From Elusimicrobiota bacterium (GTDB taxonomy: Bacteria > Elusimicrobiota > Elusimicrobia > UBA1565 > UBA9628): a stretch of DNA of 64,000 bases. The stretch spans positions 1 through 64,000 of the forward strand of contig JACRDT010000033.1 in assembly GCA_016212795.1 (NCBI GenBank), written 5' to 3'. Below, in pieces: positions 9,125-19,581 of this stretch. A program made the position numbers and the translations under genes. Every line of letters starts with the position of its first letter. The first letter of the stretch is position 1. The notes beneath the pieces are model-generated. The model searched no databases. It was not told the DNA's origin and saw only the letters and a list, made by a program, of their open reading frames with translations.

Positions 9125-10780
9125 TTAATCACTCACGATGGTGGGCGTCATGAAGATGACGAGGTCGGTGTTGGCCCGGCGCACCGAGGTGCTGGTGAAC
9201 AGCCACCCCAGGAGAGGGATGTACCCGAGGAACGGCAGCTTGCGCACCACCTTCGTCTCCGTGGACTGCAGGAGCCCTCCGAGCACCAGGGTCTGGCCGT
9301 TCTTCACCCGGACCAGGGTGGAGGCCGCCCGCGCGACCGGGTCGAAGACCCTGGCGGAGGCCTTGGAGATGCTCGCCTCCTGGACGTCGGCGAACCTCGG
9401 CTGCACCAGCATCGTGATGTAGCCGTCCTTGTTGACCTGCGGCGTGACGCTGAGGATGAGGCCGGTGGTGACCCGCTCCACCGTGGTCGACGCCGAGCCC
9501 ACGCCCGCCGAACTGCCGGTGGTCGTCTGCTGGAGCGCGACCGCCTGGGAGCGCGCCACCTGGATGATGGCCGACTTGTTGTTGAGGGTGAGCACCTTGG
9601 GCTTGCCGAGGAACCTGGCCTCGGACCGGTTGACCAGGGCGCGCAGGACGATCCTGAGGGAGGTCAGGTCGAAGATGCTGTTGGTGATCGTCACCCCGCT
9701 GATGCCTCCCGCCTCGCCGCCCGCCGCCGCCGAGTCCCCGCCCTGGGTGCTCAGGTTGTTGGAGATCGGGTCGAAGAAGTGGACGTTGCCCAGGTTCCTG
9801 GGCAGGTTCAGCGGGAAGGTCGTGTCGCGCATGCCGGCCGTGAAGCTGACCAGCTCGCCGCTGGCCCCGCCCCACTCGAACCCGAGTTCGCGCGACCGGT
9901 CGGAGTTGATCTCCACGATCTGGGCCTCGATCATGATCTGCGGGGTCTTCCTGTCGAGCTCGGCGATGATCTGCTCCACCTGCGGGAACACCTCCGGGAT
10001 GTCGGTGATGACGATGGAGTTGGTGCGCGGCTCCAGCTCAATCTTCCCGTTGGTCTTGCTCAGGACGCTCTGGATGACCCGGACGATGGAGACGTCCTCC
10101 GTGGCGGCCGCCGAGCCTCCGCCCCCGCCCCCTCCGCCGCCCGCGCCGGCGGCGCCGCTGCCCGCCCCGGAGATGGCCGCCTGCTCGGCCTGGGCCGAGC
10201 CGATGGCGATGAGGGGGATGTACGAGAGGGTGTAGATGCGGGTGATGACGGGCTCGGCCGCCTTGGACCGGGGGGCGATGACGAAGGTGTTGCTCTTGCC
10301 GATCTGCTGGTACGTCAGGCCTTTGATCTCCAGCAGGATCTGCAGGGCCTCGCGGACCGTCACGTTCTGCAGGAAGGCCGTGATCGCCTTGGTCTCCAAT
10401 CCCTCGGTGATGATGAAGTTCACCTTGGACTGGGCGGAGATGGTGTCCAGGAACGTGGCCAGCGGCGCCCCTTTGACGCGGACCGTGACCCTGGTCTCGA
10501 GCGGGTTGAGGGGCGAGGCGGCCGTCGGCTTGAGGGGCGCGGTCGCCCCGATCTGGATGCCGACGGGGGCGCGGCCGGCGTCGGGCTCGGGAGAATCGGG
10601 AGCCTCTTCCGCGGGGCCGCCGCCCGCGGCCCCCGGCGAGGGCGCGGGCGCCTGGGAGCCCTGGAACTCGGGGTTGGCCACGGGTTCTTCCCGGCGGCGC
10701 TGGGCGAACCCAGGCGCGGCCGAAGCCAGGATGATCTGGATGGCGAGTGCGACGGCGCCGATGCGCTTTGCTGTCATCAT
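9125..10780 (-). CDS. pilQ: Type IV pilus secretin PilQ
   Basis: Signal peptide; STN/N domains (VNFIITEGLETKAITAFLQNVTVREALQILL), secretin C-terminus VRVKNGQTLVLGGLLQSTETKVVRKLPFLGYIPLLGWLFTS. Confidence 0.95.
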   Translation of the reverse strand: MMTAKRIGAVALAIQIILASAAPGFAQRRREEPVANPEFQGSQAPAPSPGAAGGGPAEEAPDSPEPDAGRAPVGIQIGATAPLKPTAASPLNPLETRVTVRVKGAPLATFLDTISAQSKVNFIITEGLETKAITAFLQNVTVREALQILLEIKGLTYQQIGKSNTFVIAPRSKAAEPVITRIYTLSYIPLIAIGSAQAEQAAISGAGSGAAGAGGGGGGGGGSAAATEDVSIVRVIQSVLSKTNGKIELEPRTNSIVITDIPEVFPQVEQIIAELDRKTPQIMIEAQIVEINSDRSRELGFEWGGASGELVSFTAGMRDTTFPLNLPRNLGNVHFFDPISNNLSTQGGDSAAAGGEAGGISGVTITNSIFDLTSLRIVLRALVNRSEARFLGKPKVLTLNNKSAIIQVARSQAVALQQTTTGSSAGVGSASTTVERVTTGLILSVTPQVNKDGYITMLVQPRFADVQEASISKASARVFDPVARAASTLVRVKNGQTLVLGGLLQSTETKVVRKLPFLGYIPLLGWLFTSTSVRRANTDLVIFMTPTIVSD

Positions 10781-10814
10781 GATGTCCCCCTACGTATCGC
10801 TGCCTTCGAGCACG

Positions 10815-11696
10815 TCACTGGATCTTCTTCGAGAACCTCTTCCCCTGGTGCAAAAAGGTGACGCTCTGCTGCGTGATCTTGACGACCTTGATCTGGGTCT
10901 GCCCGACCATCTCGCCTTCGCCCACCATGTCCCCGTTGACGATGGCCTTGTTGCCCTCCGGCATCGAGACGATGCCCTGCAGGTTGACGGTGGACTCGAC
11001 CGGCCGCGACTGCACGGCCCGCGCCTCCTGGGCCCGCTGCTCCACCTCCCGGCGCTTCATCATCTTCTGGAGGTCCTCCTGGTCCATCAAGAACTGGTCA
11101 TAAGGCGACATCATGGGGTCGCGCCATTCCATCGCCAGCAGGTTCACCGTGCTGCCCGCGACTTCGGCCGACGGCGCCGCCGCGCCGGGCGCGGGGACGG
11201 CTGGGGCCGCCTCCGCCGGCTGCGCGCCGGCCGCGGGCGCCGCTTGGGCGAGGCTCGGGGTCTCGGACGACGCGGGGGATGGCGCCGCGGCAGCGGGCGG
11301 CTGCGCGCCAGGCCCCGGCGGCGTCGGCGCCGCCGCGGTCGTGCCCGCGCCGGGAGCGGCGGACGGCTGGGCCTGCGCCTGCGGCGCAGTCCCGGCGGGA
11401 TTCGTCGGGTCGACCACGGCCTGGGCGAGCGCCGAGGCGGCCGCGGTGCCCACCTGGACGGGCTCGGAGCCGGGCGTCTGGGCGACGGTGGTCCCCATCC
11501 CCGCGGCGATCGGGTTGCTGAGCTTGGCGACGTCCGCCGCTTCGGGGAAGACCCCGCCGGGCGGGGCGCGCCGCTTGAGCTTCTCCTCCATCTGCCTCTT
11601 GTGCTCCTTCATGTAGTAGGTGCGGTAATACATGAGCGCCGGCACCAGGAGCACCGCCACCAGGAAGACCCAGCCCATCGTTCCCCGGGTTTTCAT
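10815..11696 (-). CDS. pilP: Pilus assembly protein PilP-like
   Basis: Single TM, Pro/Ala-rich linker, C-terminal domain VNLQGIVSMPEGNKAIVNGDMVGEGEMVGQTQIKVVKITQQSVTFLHQGKRF; position between pilQ and pilO. Confidence 0.7.
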   Translation of the reverse strand: MKTRGTMGWVFLVAVLLVPALMYYRTYYMKEHKRQMEEKLKRRAPPGGVFPEAADVAKLSNPIAAGMGTTVAQTPGSEPVQVGTAAASALAQAVVDPTNPAGTAPQAQAQPSAAPGAGTTAAAPTPPGPGAQPPAAAAPSPASSETPSLAQAAPAAGAQPAEAAPAVPAPGAAAPSAEVAGSTVNLLAMEWRDPMMSPYDQFLMDQEDLQKMMKRREVEQRAQEARAVQSRPVESTVNLQGIVSMPEGNKAIVNGDMVGEGEMVGQTQIKVVKITQQSVTFLHQGKRFSKKIQ

Positions 11697-12277
11697 TGCC
11701 CCAGCCTCTTCTTCGGGATGACCGTGCTGATCTGCGCCGAGACCTCGAGGAGCCCGATCTTTCCCCCCTTCTTGCTGAGGTCGACGGTGGTGATGTGGAT
11801 GACCGGCTTGCTGGACTCCACGCGGTGCAGCCAGCGGATGCCGTCCATGAACGACATCTTGGACCTCATGTTGGCGTTCTGGACGATGAGCCCTTTCCCC
11901 TCGAATTCCGTCACCGGCGGGAGGGAGTCGGCGACGATGTTCTCCGCCTTGAGGGATTCGAACAGCGAGTTGGCGAGCCACTGCTCCCGGTCTTCCGGCC
12001 GCGGCAGCTGGACGTAGGCCGCCGCCAGCGTGTCCCGCAGGAGCTTGTACTGCTCCGCGAACTGGGCGACGGCCCTGGCCGCCGCCAGCCTGTCGGCGAG
12101 CGACGACTGCTTGACGACGATGGGCGAGTAGAGGAAGTGGAAGCAGCCGAAGACGATGGCGATGCCGAGGACGATGGGGCGGGCGAAGTGCTTCCCCCCC
12201 TTCTCCTTGATGGCGTCGTTGACGCTGTTGAGGTCCTCTTTGAGGCTTCCCGCGAGCCGCGTGAGATCGATCTTCAT
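11693..12277 (-). CDS. pilO: Pilus assembly protein PilO-like
   Basis: Single TM plus coiled coil and periplasmic domain; position in pil operon. Confidence 0.65.
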   Translation of the reverse strand: MKIDLTRLAGSLKEDLNSVNDAIKEKGGKHFARPIVLGIAIVFGCFHFLYSPIVVKQSSLADRLAAARAVAQFAEQYKLLRDTLAAAYVQLPRPEDREQWLANSLFESLKAENIVADSLPPVTEFEGKGLIVQNANMRSKMSFMDGIRWLHRVESSKPVIHITTVDLSKKGGKIGLLEVSAQISTVIPKKRLGQ

Positions 12278-12287
12278 CGGGGTGCCA

Positions 12288-13943
12288 TCATCCGGGCGTC
12301 TTCTTCTTGATCCGTATCGTCAGCTCGAACGACGTCCGCTGCTCGAGCCTCCTCTTGAACGCGTCCGCCGCCGTGTCGTCGTCCGAGGCGGGCGGCGGCG
12401 AGGCCCCGTCCTCAGAGGGGGCCTGCGTCACGTCGATCAGGAACTCGTCGAAGATGCCGGACAGGATCGGGGAGCGGCTGATGTTCGTCTTGAAGAGGAG
12501 CGCCTTCTCCTGCTCCTCGCGGGGACTCGCCCCCATGGAGTTGCCGGAGAGGCGGATCTCGCGGCCTCCGGCGGCCCCCGCCTTGATGGGGTTGGTGACG
12601 TTGATCTTGGAGAGCCATACCTTCTCTGGCAGGGCGTCCACGATCGCCCTGAGGATGGGCACCAATTTCACCTTCTTCATCTCCGCGAAGTCCGGCAGGC
12701 CCTCGGAGAGCTCCTGCATCGTGGTGATCTCCAGCTGGATGTCGTCGGGGGATTTCTCCTTGAAGAGGCTCTCCAGCTCCGGGTCGGGGGTGTACTTGCT
12801 GAACTCGCGCGACGCCATCCGGTAGGAGAACTCCTTCGCCCCGGCCAGGAGGCACACGAGGAGCGCCGCGGCCATCGACAGGGCGAGGATGTACTTCACG
12901 GCCAGCCGCTCCCCTTCCCCGATCTTCCCGATCGGGCTGAGCTCCAGGGTCATCTTCGAGGGGGCGATGTACCTGAGCCCGGCGCCGATGGAGGCGTACC
13001 CTCCCCAGTCCCCGCCCTTGATGCCCAACTGCCCGGCGGTGTCCTGCATGTCGACGGGCATGCCCACTTCCTGGCCGAGGGCGTCCTTCCAGCCCGCCAG
13101 CTCCGGGGTGGAGCCGCTGATCCTGAGCTGGCTCATGTTGCCGACGCTCAGCTGCTTCTGGGCGAAGGCCACGCACCCGCCGAGGTCGACCTTGCGCGCG
13201 TCGGACACGTAGGCCTCCGGCCCGAGGAAGGCTTCCCTGAAGAAGACCGGGAGCCCCTTGTCCGCGATGAGCACGCGGACGTTCCCGCCGTCGAAATGGG
13301 TGTGGCAGTAGGGCTCGCGCACCTTGCCCGCGTCGAGCGTGTTCCACAGCCTCATGACCGAACAGGGCGCGACCTCGATGCCGACGATCTTCAGGCCCAG
13401 GGAGCTCATGAGCGCGGCGATGCTCGGCAGGTTCTTGGACGGCGCCACGGCGACCAGGGTGGCCTGCCGGCTCTTGTTGTCCGGGCCCGGCGGCATGGGC
13501 TCGACCTGGTAGTCGATGGCCAGCGTCTCCAGCGGCATGGGGATGTACTTCTTGGCTTCCAGGGGGATCGCGGATTTCCAGAACCGCCGTTCCACGGCGG
13601 GCATCGTGAAATACCGCAGGAGCCCGAGATGGTGGGAGAGGGTCACGACCACGTCCGTGGAGTTCCAGCGCATCTGCGAGATGGCCTGGCGGATGAGGGC
13701 GGAGATCCTGGGCGTGTCGCCGAGGAACTCGGTGACCAGGGTGGGGCTGGTCGCGGAGTCGGACTTGTGCTCGGGCGCCGGCACGGGGACCCGGACCATG
13801 TGGTCGACCGCGACCTTGCCCTTCGCGAAATGGACTTCGGACAGGTAGACGACCTCCGGGCTCAGGTAGATGCCCAGGCATTTCGAGAGCTTCGGGGTCG
13901 ATTTCCCGAAGGCCAGCTGCTCGATCAACGCATCCGTTTCCAT
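12288..13943 (-). CDS. PilM-PilN fusion protein
   Basis: N-terminal PilM actin-like (LGIYLSPEVVYLSEVHF...AIPLEAKKYIPMPLETLAIDYQV) followed by a TM (YILALSMAAALLVCLLAGA) and PilN-like periplasmic domain (ILRAIVDALPEKVWLSKINV). Confidence 0.8.
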   Translation of the reverse strand: METDALIEQLAFGKSTPKLSKCLGIYLSPEVVYLSEVHFAKGKVAVDHMVRVPVPAPEHKSDSATSPTLVTEFLGDTPRISALIRQAISQMRWNSTDVVVTLSHHLGLLRYFTMPAVERRFWKSAIPLEAKKYIPMPLETLAIDYQVEPMPPGPDNKSRQATLVAVAPSKNLPSIAALMSSLGLKIVGIEVAPCSVMRLWNTLDAGKVREPYCHTHFDGGNVRVLIADKGLPVFFREAFLGPEAYVSDARKVDLGGCVAFAQKQLSVGNMSQLRISGSTPELAGWKDALGQEVGMPVDMQDTAGQLGIKGGDWGGYASIGAGLRYIAPSKMTLELSPIGKIGEGERLAVKYILALSMAAALLVCLLAGAKEFSYRMASREFSKYTPDPELESLFKEKSPDDIQLEITTMQELSEGLPDFAEMKKVKLVPILRAIVDALPEKVWLSKINVTNPIKAGAAGGREIRLSGNSMGASPREEQEKALLFKTNISRSPILSGIFDEFLIDVTQAPSEDGASPPPASDDDTAADAFKRRLEQRTSFELTIRIKKKTPG

Positions 13944-13946
13944 AGA

Positions 13947-15692
13947 TCAGGGCGCTCCGGGGGCGCCGCCCCCGGCGGCCGCGGGCTGTTGGCTCGCCGT
14001 CGCGGGCGCGGCCGGCTGTTGGCCCGCCGCCTCGGGCCGCCCCTGGGCGGCGCCGGTCTCGCCGGCGCCGTCCGCGCCGGGGCCGGCATCGCCGGCCCCG
14101 GCAGCGGCCGGCTTCTTGGCCGGGACCTTGCGGGTCCTCCTGCCGTGGCGTCGGGCCTGCGGCTTCACCAGCGACTCGGCGGGATTCGCCCGGGCTTTGT
14201 CCGCCGCGGGCGGCAGGTCCGCGGGCGGCGGCCCGGCCGCGAGCTTGACGGCCGGCGCCGCTTCGCCTTCGGCGGCCTTCTCCGGCGCCGAGCCCGCCAG
14301 CGTGATCCATCGGTGCATGGTCCGCTGGCGGTTCTTCGCGTCGGTCGCGGTCAGGACGCACTCGTAGCGGCCCGCGGGCAGGGCGCTGCCGAAGTAGTTC
14401 TTGCGGCCGTTCCAATAGATCTGGTGGAAGACGGGGCCGCTGCCCACGACATGGTTGAGGGGCTGGAGGTTCTCCCCTTCCTCGCTCGAGGGACGCAGCA
14501 GCTGGAACCTCCAGGAGGCCAGCCCGACGGGCGGCTCGAGCACGGAGAACTCGATGACGGCCCCTTCGGGGCGGTCGACGCTGAAGCTGTCCGGGTAGAT
14601 GCCCAGCGAGAGCGTCGGCCCGGCGTCGTGGGCCGCCTCGCCTTCCATCACCAGGTCGAGGGGGCGGTTGTACACGAACAGGAGCAGGATGCCCTTGAAA
14701 TTGCGGAGCTTGGCCGGGATGTCGACCTGGGTCGTGAGGAGGTTGACCCTCACCCTCGCCGGGGAGATGCCGGCCGCGTAGAAGTGGGAGCTGATGCCCA
14801 TGGTCCGGCGCATGTCCAGGATCTTGGGGTCGCCGACGGCCGTCCCCTCGGGCAGGATCAGGAGTTGGGCGTTCTTGAGCGAATAGACGACGCCCGTCAA
14901 GGCGTCGAGGAGGGCCGAGGCGTTCTTCTTGAAGGAGATCCCGGCCTGGAACAGGAACGCCGTGGGGACGCCGATGGCGATGGGGTCGCCATTGTCGGCG
15001 GCCAGGACCTCGAGTTCCTCCAGCTCCCTGATCTTCTTGAAATTCTTGTCGAAGACGGCCCGGATCTTGGCGCGGATCTCCTTCTCCATCGCTTCCCGGC
15101 TCGGCTTGACGGATGCCGGCGCGGCCTCCTCCTCCTCCTCGACGGGGACGGGCCGGCGGACCTTGGCCGGCTTGGCGGTGGGGGTCACCATCGCGGGGGC
15201 TTCCGGCTCGACCACCACTTCCGGTCCCGCGGGTTCGAGGGCCTGCGCCTTCGGGGGCTTGGCCGGGGGCGGCAAGACGCCGTCCGGTTCCTTGGGCTTC
15301 GACGCGGACGCCTTCGGGGCCGTGACGGCCTGGCCCGGCTCCGGCGGCGCTTCCGGCACGGGCAGCGGTTTGGCCTGCGCCGACGCGGAGGCCGGCGGGA
15401 CGACGCCGCCGGCGTTCATGCGCTGGGTGATGAGGTTGATGTATTCGTTGGCGAGGGGACGCTCGGAGGCGTCGCCGCGCGTCAGCACGTCCATGAATCG
15501 GTCCATGGCTTGGCCGTCCTCGCCCTGCTCATAATACATGATTCCCAGCCGCATCTGCCGGCTCAAGGCCCTCTCCTCGGCGGCGCACCAGCCTCCCGCG
15601 ACGAAGGCCGACACGACGGCAGCGCGCACGCATGCCGCCCCTATCCATAGGATAGGCCTATCAGGCGTTCCCACGACCATAGTATTGGCCAT
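13947..15692 (-). CDS. TPR-like/Pro-Ala-rich periplasmic protein with OmpA-like segment
   Basis: MRLGIMYYEQGEDGQAMDRFMDVL repeat-like start, long low-complexity linkers, C-terminal FHQIYWNGRKNYFGSALPAGRYECVLTATDAKN. Confidence 0.5.
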   Translation of the reverse strand: MANTMVVGTPDRPILWIGAACVRAAVVSAFVAGGWCAAEERALSRQMRLGIMYYEQGEDGQAMDRFMDVLTRGDASERPLANEYINLITQRMNAGGVVPPASASAQAKPLPVPEAPPEPGQAVTAPKASASKPKEPDGVLPPPAKPPKAQALEPAGPEVVVEPEAPAMVTPTAKPAKVRRPVPVEEEEEAAPASVKPSREAMEKEIRAKIRAVFDKNFKKIRELEELEVLAADNGDPIAIGVPTAFLFQAGISFKKNASALLDALTGVVYSLKNAQLLILPEGTAVGDPKILDMRRTMGISSHFYAAGISPARVRVNLLTTQVDIPAKLRNFKGILLLFVYNRPLDLVMEGEAAHDAGPTLSLGIYPDSFSVDRPEGAVIEFSVLEPPVGLASWRFQLLRPSSEEGENLQPLNHVVGSGPVFHQIYWNGRKNYFGSALPAGRYECVLTATDAKNRQRTMHRWITLAGSAPEKAAEGEAAPAVKLAAGPPPADLPPAADKARANPAESLVKPQARRHGRRTRKVPAKKPAAAGAGDAGPGADGAGETGAAQGRPEAAGQQPAAPATASQQPAAAGGGAPGAP

Positions 15693-15706
15693 TAAGCATT
15701 GCTGAT

Positions 15707-18391
15707 TTATTGCGACATGCCCATGGCCTTGAGCCCCATCCGGGCATCGGCGTTCTGCGGGTCCATGGCCAGCACGGCCTTGAGCTCCCTGGCGGCGTCG
15801 TTGGGCCGGGAGAGCCTGATGTAAGCCCGGGCGAGGTTGAGGCGCGCTCCCACGAGCGTCGGTTCGCGCGCCGCCACCCATTCGAGGTGGCCGACGGCCT
15901 CCTCGAAGCGGCCCCTGGCGAGGAGCAGCGTCCCCAGGAAGAACCGGGCGCGAGGCACCGTGGGGAGGCTGTCGGCGACGCGGGCCGCCAACGCCAGGGC
16001 GGCCTCCGAGTGGTCCGACGCGGCCAGGCGCCGCTCCAGCTCCCTGAGGAGGTCGAGGGTCTGGATGATGGGCGGGGCGGGCCTGCCTGACTGCTTGAGC
16101 ACGGAGCGGAGGTTGGTCTCGCTGATGCGCATGTCGGGGTTGATCTCCAGCGCCTTGACATAGGCTTGCTCCGCTTCGGCCCAGCGCTTCCCGAGGCTCA
16201 TGACGTAGCCCATGTTGTTCCAATTGTTGGGGTTCCGGGGGAACATGGCGACGGCCCTCGCCAGGGCCCGCCGGGCCTCCTCCAGGTGGCGCTGCGGATC
16301 CTGGAGCAGCAGGGCGGTCATGGCGGCGTGGGCGTCGGACGAGATGGGGTTGATCGCGAGCGCCGACCTGAAATAGGAGAGGGCCTGCTCGGGCTGGCCG
16401 AGCCGCGAGGCCTTCACCGTCGCGATGTTGAAGTAGATCTCGTCGTAGCCCGCGTTCGCCCTCATGGCGTCGGCGTAGGCGGCGTCGGCGTCCTTGAACC
16501 GTTCCATGCGGGCGTAGGCGTTGCCCAGCTCGTAGATGGCGTTGACCTCCCGCGGCCCCCAGGCTTTGGAGGTCTCGAGGCTCTTGACCGCCGCGGCCAG
16601 CTGGCCCTGCCGCAGGAGCTTGAACCCGGCGAAGTAGTGGGCCTCGCGGAACCAGGTGCAGACCCAGTACCAGCTCAAGACGGCGAGCAGCGCCGCTCCG
16701 GCCAAGGCGGCGGCCTTCGCCGCCGCGCTCCGCGACAGCTCGTACCACGGCCGGTCCGCCCCGTGGACCGGGCCCATGGCCGTCCCGGCGGCCCACCAGA
16801 ACATGAAGGCCGGCATCGCGAAATGGAGGCTCACGTTGAGCATGTTGTCCGCCAGCATGCCGGCCACGCCGCAGGCCGAGGCGAAGGCCGTCCACTCCCG
16901 GACGCCCGGCGGCTCGGACAATCGGCGCTTGGCGGCGAGGAAGAAGGCGCACCACAGCCACAAGAGGATGCCGAGCCCCATGATCCCGGTCTGCGACCAG
17001 ACCTCCATGATCTCGTTGTGCGAGTTGTTGGCGTGGGTGCGCATGTTGCGGAAGAACTGGAAGGTGTCCAGGAGGTGCCCCTGGTAGAAGGGGTAGAAGA
17101 GCTCGAAGAGGCCCCACCCCTTGCCGGTGACGGGGTTCTCCGCCCCCATGAGCCAGGAGCTGGTCCAGATGAGGACGCGCTGGTGGAAGGGGCTGTAGTA
17201 GCCGTCGGCGGCGCTGAAGGACTTGATCTCGGTGATGCGGCCGAGGACGCTCGGGTGGTAGGCCCCCCCCACCCGCGTCTGGGGCCAGAGCAGGATGATC
17301 ATGAGGGCGAGCCCCGCCAGCAGCCCGGCGGCCCGGGAGTTCTCCACGGCCCTCGCGCGCGTCTCGCGCAGGAGGAAGAGCAGGGCGACCGCCGCGACCG
17401 CGCCGCCCCAGGAGGAGCGCGTCAGGCTGGCCAGCAGGGCGGACCCCAGGGCGAGGCAGACGGCCCCGTAGATGGCTCGCCGCGTCCAGTCCCGGGCGTA
17501 GAGGTAGAAGGTCACGGCGATGGGCAGGAGCACGACGTTGAACGACGAAAGGAAGTTGGGGTTCCCGAACGTGGAGACGGAACGGCCGCCGTAGGGGTTG
17601 AGGATGCTCGGCCAGAGGAATTCGACGTTGAAGTATTGGAGCACGCCGTAGACCGAGGCGAGGAACCCCGCGACCAGCGCCAGGTGCAGGTAGTCCAGCA
17701 TCCTGCCGGCGCGGGTGAGCCAGGCGGCGGCCGCGATCCCGGCCGCCCAGACGACCGCGCCGTACCCGTCCCAGGCCTGGGACCAGAGGCCGCTCGACGC
17801 GCGCAGGGTGCGCATCTGCGGGAAGAGGACCCACAGGCCTCCCCAGGCCAGGGCGAAGACGGCCCAGGCCGCCGTCGGATACGCCTCCCACAGGGCGTCG
17901 CGGTTCCCGGCCCGGGGCTTGCCGCCCGCGCCCGGGGACCCCGGGCGTCCCTTGGACGCCGCCCCGGGCGCGGCCGGGAGAGGAGGGCCGCCGGCCGGCG
18001 AGGCCTGGGCCTCGGCCTCCTCGCGGCCGAGGGCCGCCGCGAGATAGAACGGGAGGAGGATGTTCACGATGGCGAAGACCGTGTTGCGCGCGCCCTCGCT
18101 GAGCATGGCGGAGCGGAAGAAGGGGGCGTGCCCGACGAAGGCGACGAGCCAGCTCACGGCGCACGCCGCCGCCGCCGCCGCGAAGGGGGCGTCCAGCGCC
18201 GTCCTCGGCAGTCGCAGCCTCCCCGATACCCCCGCGTCCCACAGGAACTGCACCCCGGCGCACGCGCAGAGGAAGATGTTGATGAGGCAGATCTGCGTGA
18301 CGTACGGGTTGCGCGTCAGGTTCGTGAAGAAGAGGAGCGGGCAGACGAAGAAGCAGGCGACGAGGAGGTGGTTGCGGATGGTCAGTCTCAT
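15707..18391 (-). CDS. O-antigen ligase/polymerase-like membrane protein with C-terminal TPRs
   Basis: Many TM helices, RTHANNSHNEIMEVWSQTGIMGLGILLWLW (Wzy_C-like), then TPR units. Confidence 0.8.
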   Translation of the reverse strand: MRLTIRNHLLVACFFVCPLLFFTNLTRNPYVTQICLINIFLCACAGVQFLWDAGVSGRLRLPRTALDAPFAAAAAACAVSWLVAFVGHAPFFRSAMLSEGARNTVFAIVNILLPFYLAAALGREEAEAQASPAGGPPLPAAPGAASKGRPGSPGAGGKPRAGNRDALWEAYPTAAWAVFALAWGGLWVLFPQMRTLRASSGLWSQAWDGYGAVVWAAGIAAAAWLTRAGRMLDYLHLALVAGFLASVYGVLQYFNVEFLWPSILNPYGGRSVSTFGNPNFLSSFNVVLLPIAVTFYLYARDWTRRAIYGAVCLALGSALLASLTRSSWGGAVAAVALLFLLRETRARAVENSRAAGLLAGLALMIILLWPQTRVGGAYHPSVLGRITEIKSFSAADGYYSPFHQRVLIWTSSWLMGAENPVTGKGWGLFELFYPFYQGHLLDTFQFFRNMRTHANNSHNEIMEVWSQTGIMGLGILLWLWCAFFLAAKRRLSEPPGVREWTAFASACGVAGMLADNMLNVSLHFAMPAFMFWWAAGTAMGPVHGADRPWYELSRSAAAKAAALAGAALLAVLSWYWVCTWFREAHYFAGFKLLRQGQLAAAVKSLETSKAWGPREVNAIYELGNAYARMERFKDADAAYADAMRANAGYDEIYFNIATVKASRLGQPEQALSYFRSALAINPISSDAHAAMTALLLQDPQRHLEEARRALARAVAMFPRNPNNWNNMGYVMSLGKRWAEAEQAYVKALEINPDMRISETNLRSVLKQSGRPAPPIIQTLDLLRELERRLAASDHSEAALALAARVADSLPTVPRARFFLGTLLLARGRFEEAVGHLEWVAAREPTLVGARLNLARAYIRLSRPNDAARELKAVLAMDPQNADARMGLKAMGMSQ

Positions 18392-18474
18392 CTTGAACCC
18401 GGAAGGGACGCAGGATTATACTTAAAAACATTCGGCAGAACGCGCGCGGCCAGAAGCGTGACGACGACGGAAGG

Positions 18475-19581
18475 TCAGCAGATTCTCGGCAGCTGTTCTC
18501 CGCTGAGCATGTCCACCAGGCGCCGGGCGCCGATCTTGCTGCGCAGGGCCACCAGGGCGCGCTCGTCGCCGCTGACGCGGCCGATCTCGCAGGCGTCGCG
18601 GCCCAGGGGGTGGGAGCGCAGGACCTCGAGGGCCCGGCCCGCGTCGCGGCGCGCCACGAAGGCCACGAACCGCCCCTCGTTGGCCACGTACAGCGGGTCG
18701 AACCCGAGGATCTCGCACGCTCCCGACACGTCTTCCCGGACCGGGATGGCGCGCTCGACGATCTCGATGCCCAGGCGCCGGGCCTCGGCGATCTCGACGA
18801 GGGTGGTCGCCAGGCCGCCGCGCGTGAGGTCCCTGAGGCAGTGCACCTCGACGCCGGCGTCGAGGAGCGACATCACGATGCCGCCCAGCGCGGCGGTGTC
18901 GCTCTCGATGAGGGACTCGAAGGAGAGGCCCTCCCGGACCGCCATGATGGCCATGCCGTGCCGGCCGATGTCGCCGTTCAGGAGGATGGCGTCGTCGGCC
19001 TGGACGCGCGAGGGGCCGATCACGCGGCCGCGCTCGACGAGGCCGATGCCGGCCGTGTTGACGAACAGCCCGTCAGCCTTGCCCCGGTCGACCACCTTGG
19101 TGTCGCCCGTCACGAGCAGGACGCCGGCCTCGCCGGCCGCCTGGCGCATGGACTCGACGACCCTGGCCAGGTCGGCGACCGGCAGCCCTTCCTCCAGGAT
19201 GAACCCCGCGCTCAGGTAGAGCGGCCGCGCCCCGCACATGGCGAGGTCGTTGACCGTGCCGTGCACGGCGAGCTTCCCGATGTCCCCGCCCGGGAAGAAC
19301 AGGGGCTTGACCACGTAGGAGTCGGTCGTGAAGGCCAGCCTGGCCTCCCCGACGTCGAGGAGGGCGCCGTCGTGCCGGGCCTCCAGCGCGGGGTTGGAGA
19401 AGGCCGGCAGGAACACCTTATCGAGGAGCCGGTGCATGAGCCTCCCCCCCCCGCCGTGGGCCATCAGGATGTTCGGGTATTCCGAGACGGGCACGGGGCA
19501 CGCCGGGGCCGCCGCCGGCGGGGAGGCGGGCGCCGCTCCCGCCGCGGGACGCTTGCGTCGGGTCGGCTCAGTTGGCTTCAT
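18475..19581 (-). CDS. hypE: Hydrogenase maturation protein HypE
   Basis: [56 protein letters not shown], terminal PRIC cysteine. Confidence 0.95.
   Translation of the reverse strand: MKPTEPTRRKRPAAGAAPASPPAAAPACPVPVSEYPNILMAHGGGGRLMHRLLDKVFLPAFSNPALEARHDGALLDVGEARLAFTTDSYVVKPLFFPGGDIGKLAVHGTVNDLAMCGARPLYLSAGFILEEGLPVADLARVVESMRQAAGEAGVLLVTGDTKVVDRGKADGLFVNTAGIGLVERGRVIGPSRVQADDAILLNGDIGRHGMAIMAVREGLSFESLIESDTAALGGIVMSLLDAGVEVHCLRDLTRGGLATTLVEIAEARRLGIEIVERAIPVREDVSGACEILGFDPLYVANEGRFVAFVARRDAGRALEVLRSHPLGRDACEIGRVSGDERALVALRSKIGARRLVDMLSGEQLPRIC

Noticed and set aside
12156-15650. 1164-aa plus-strand ORF
   Set aside because: Antisense to the PilM-PilN and TPR genes, composition typical of shadow ORFs.
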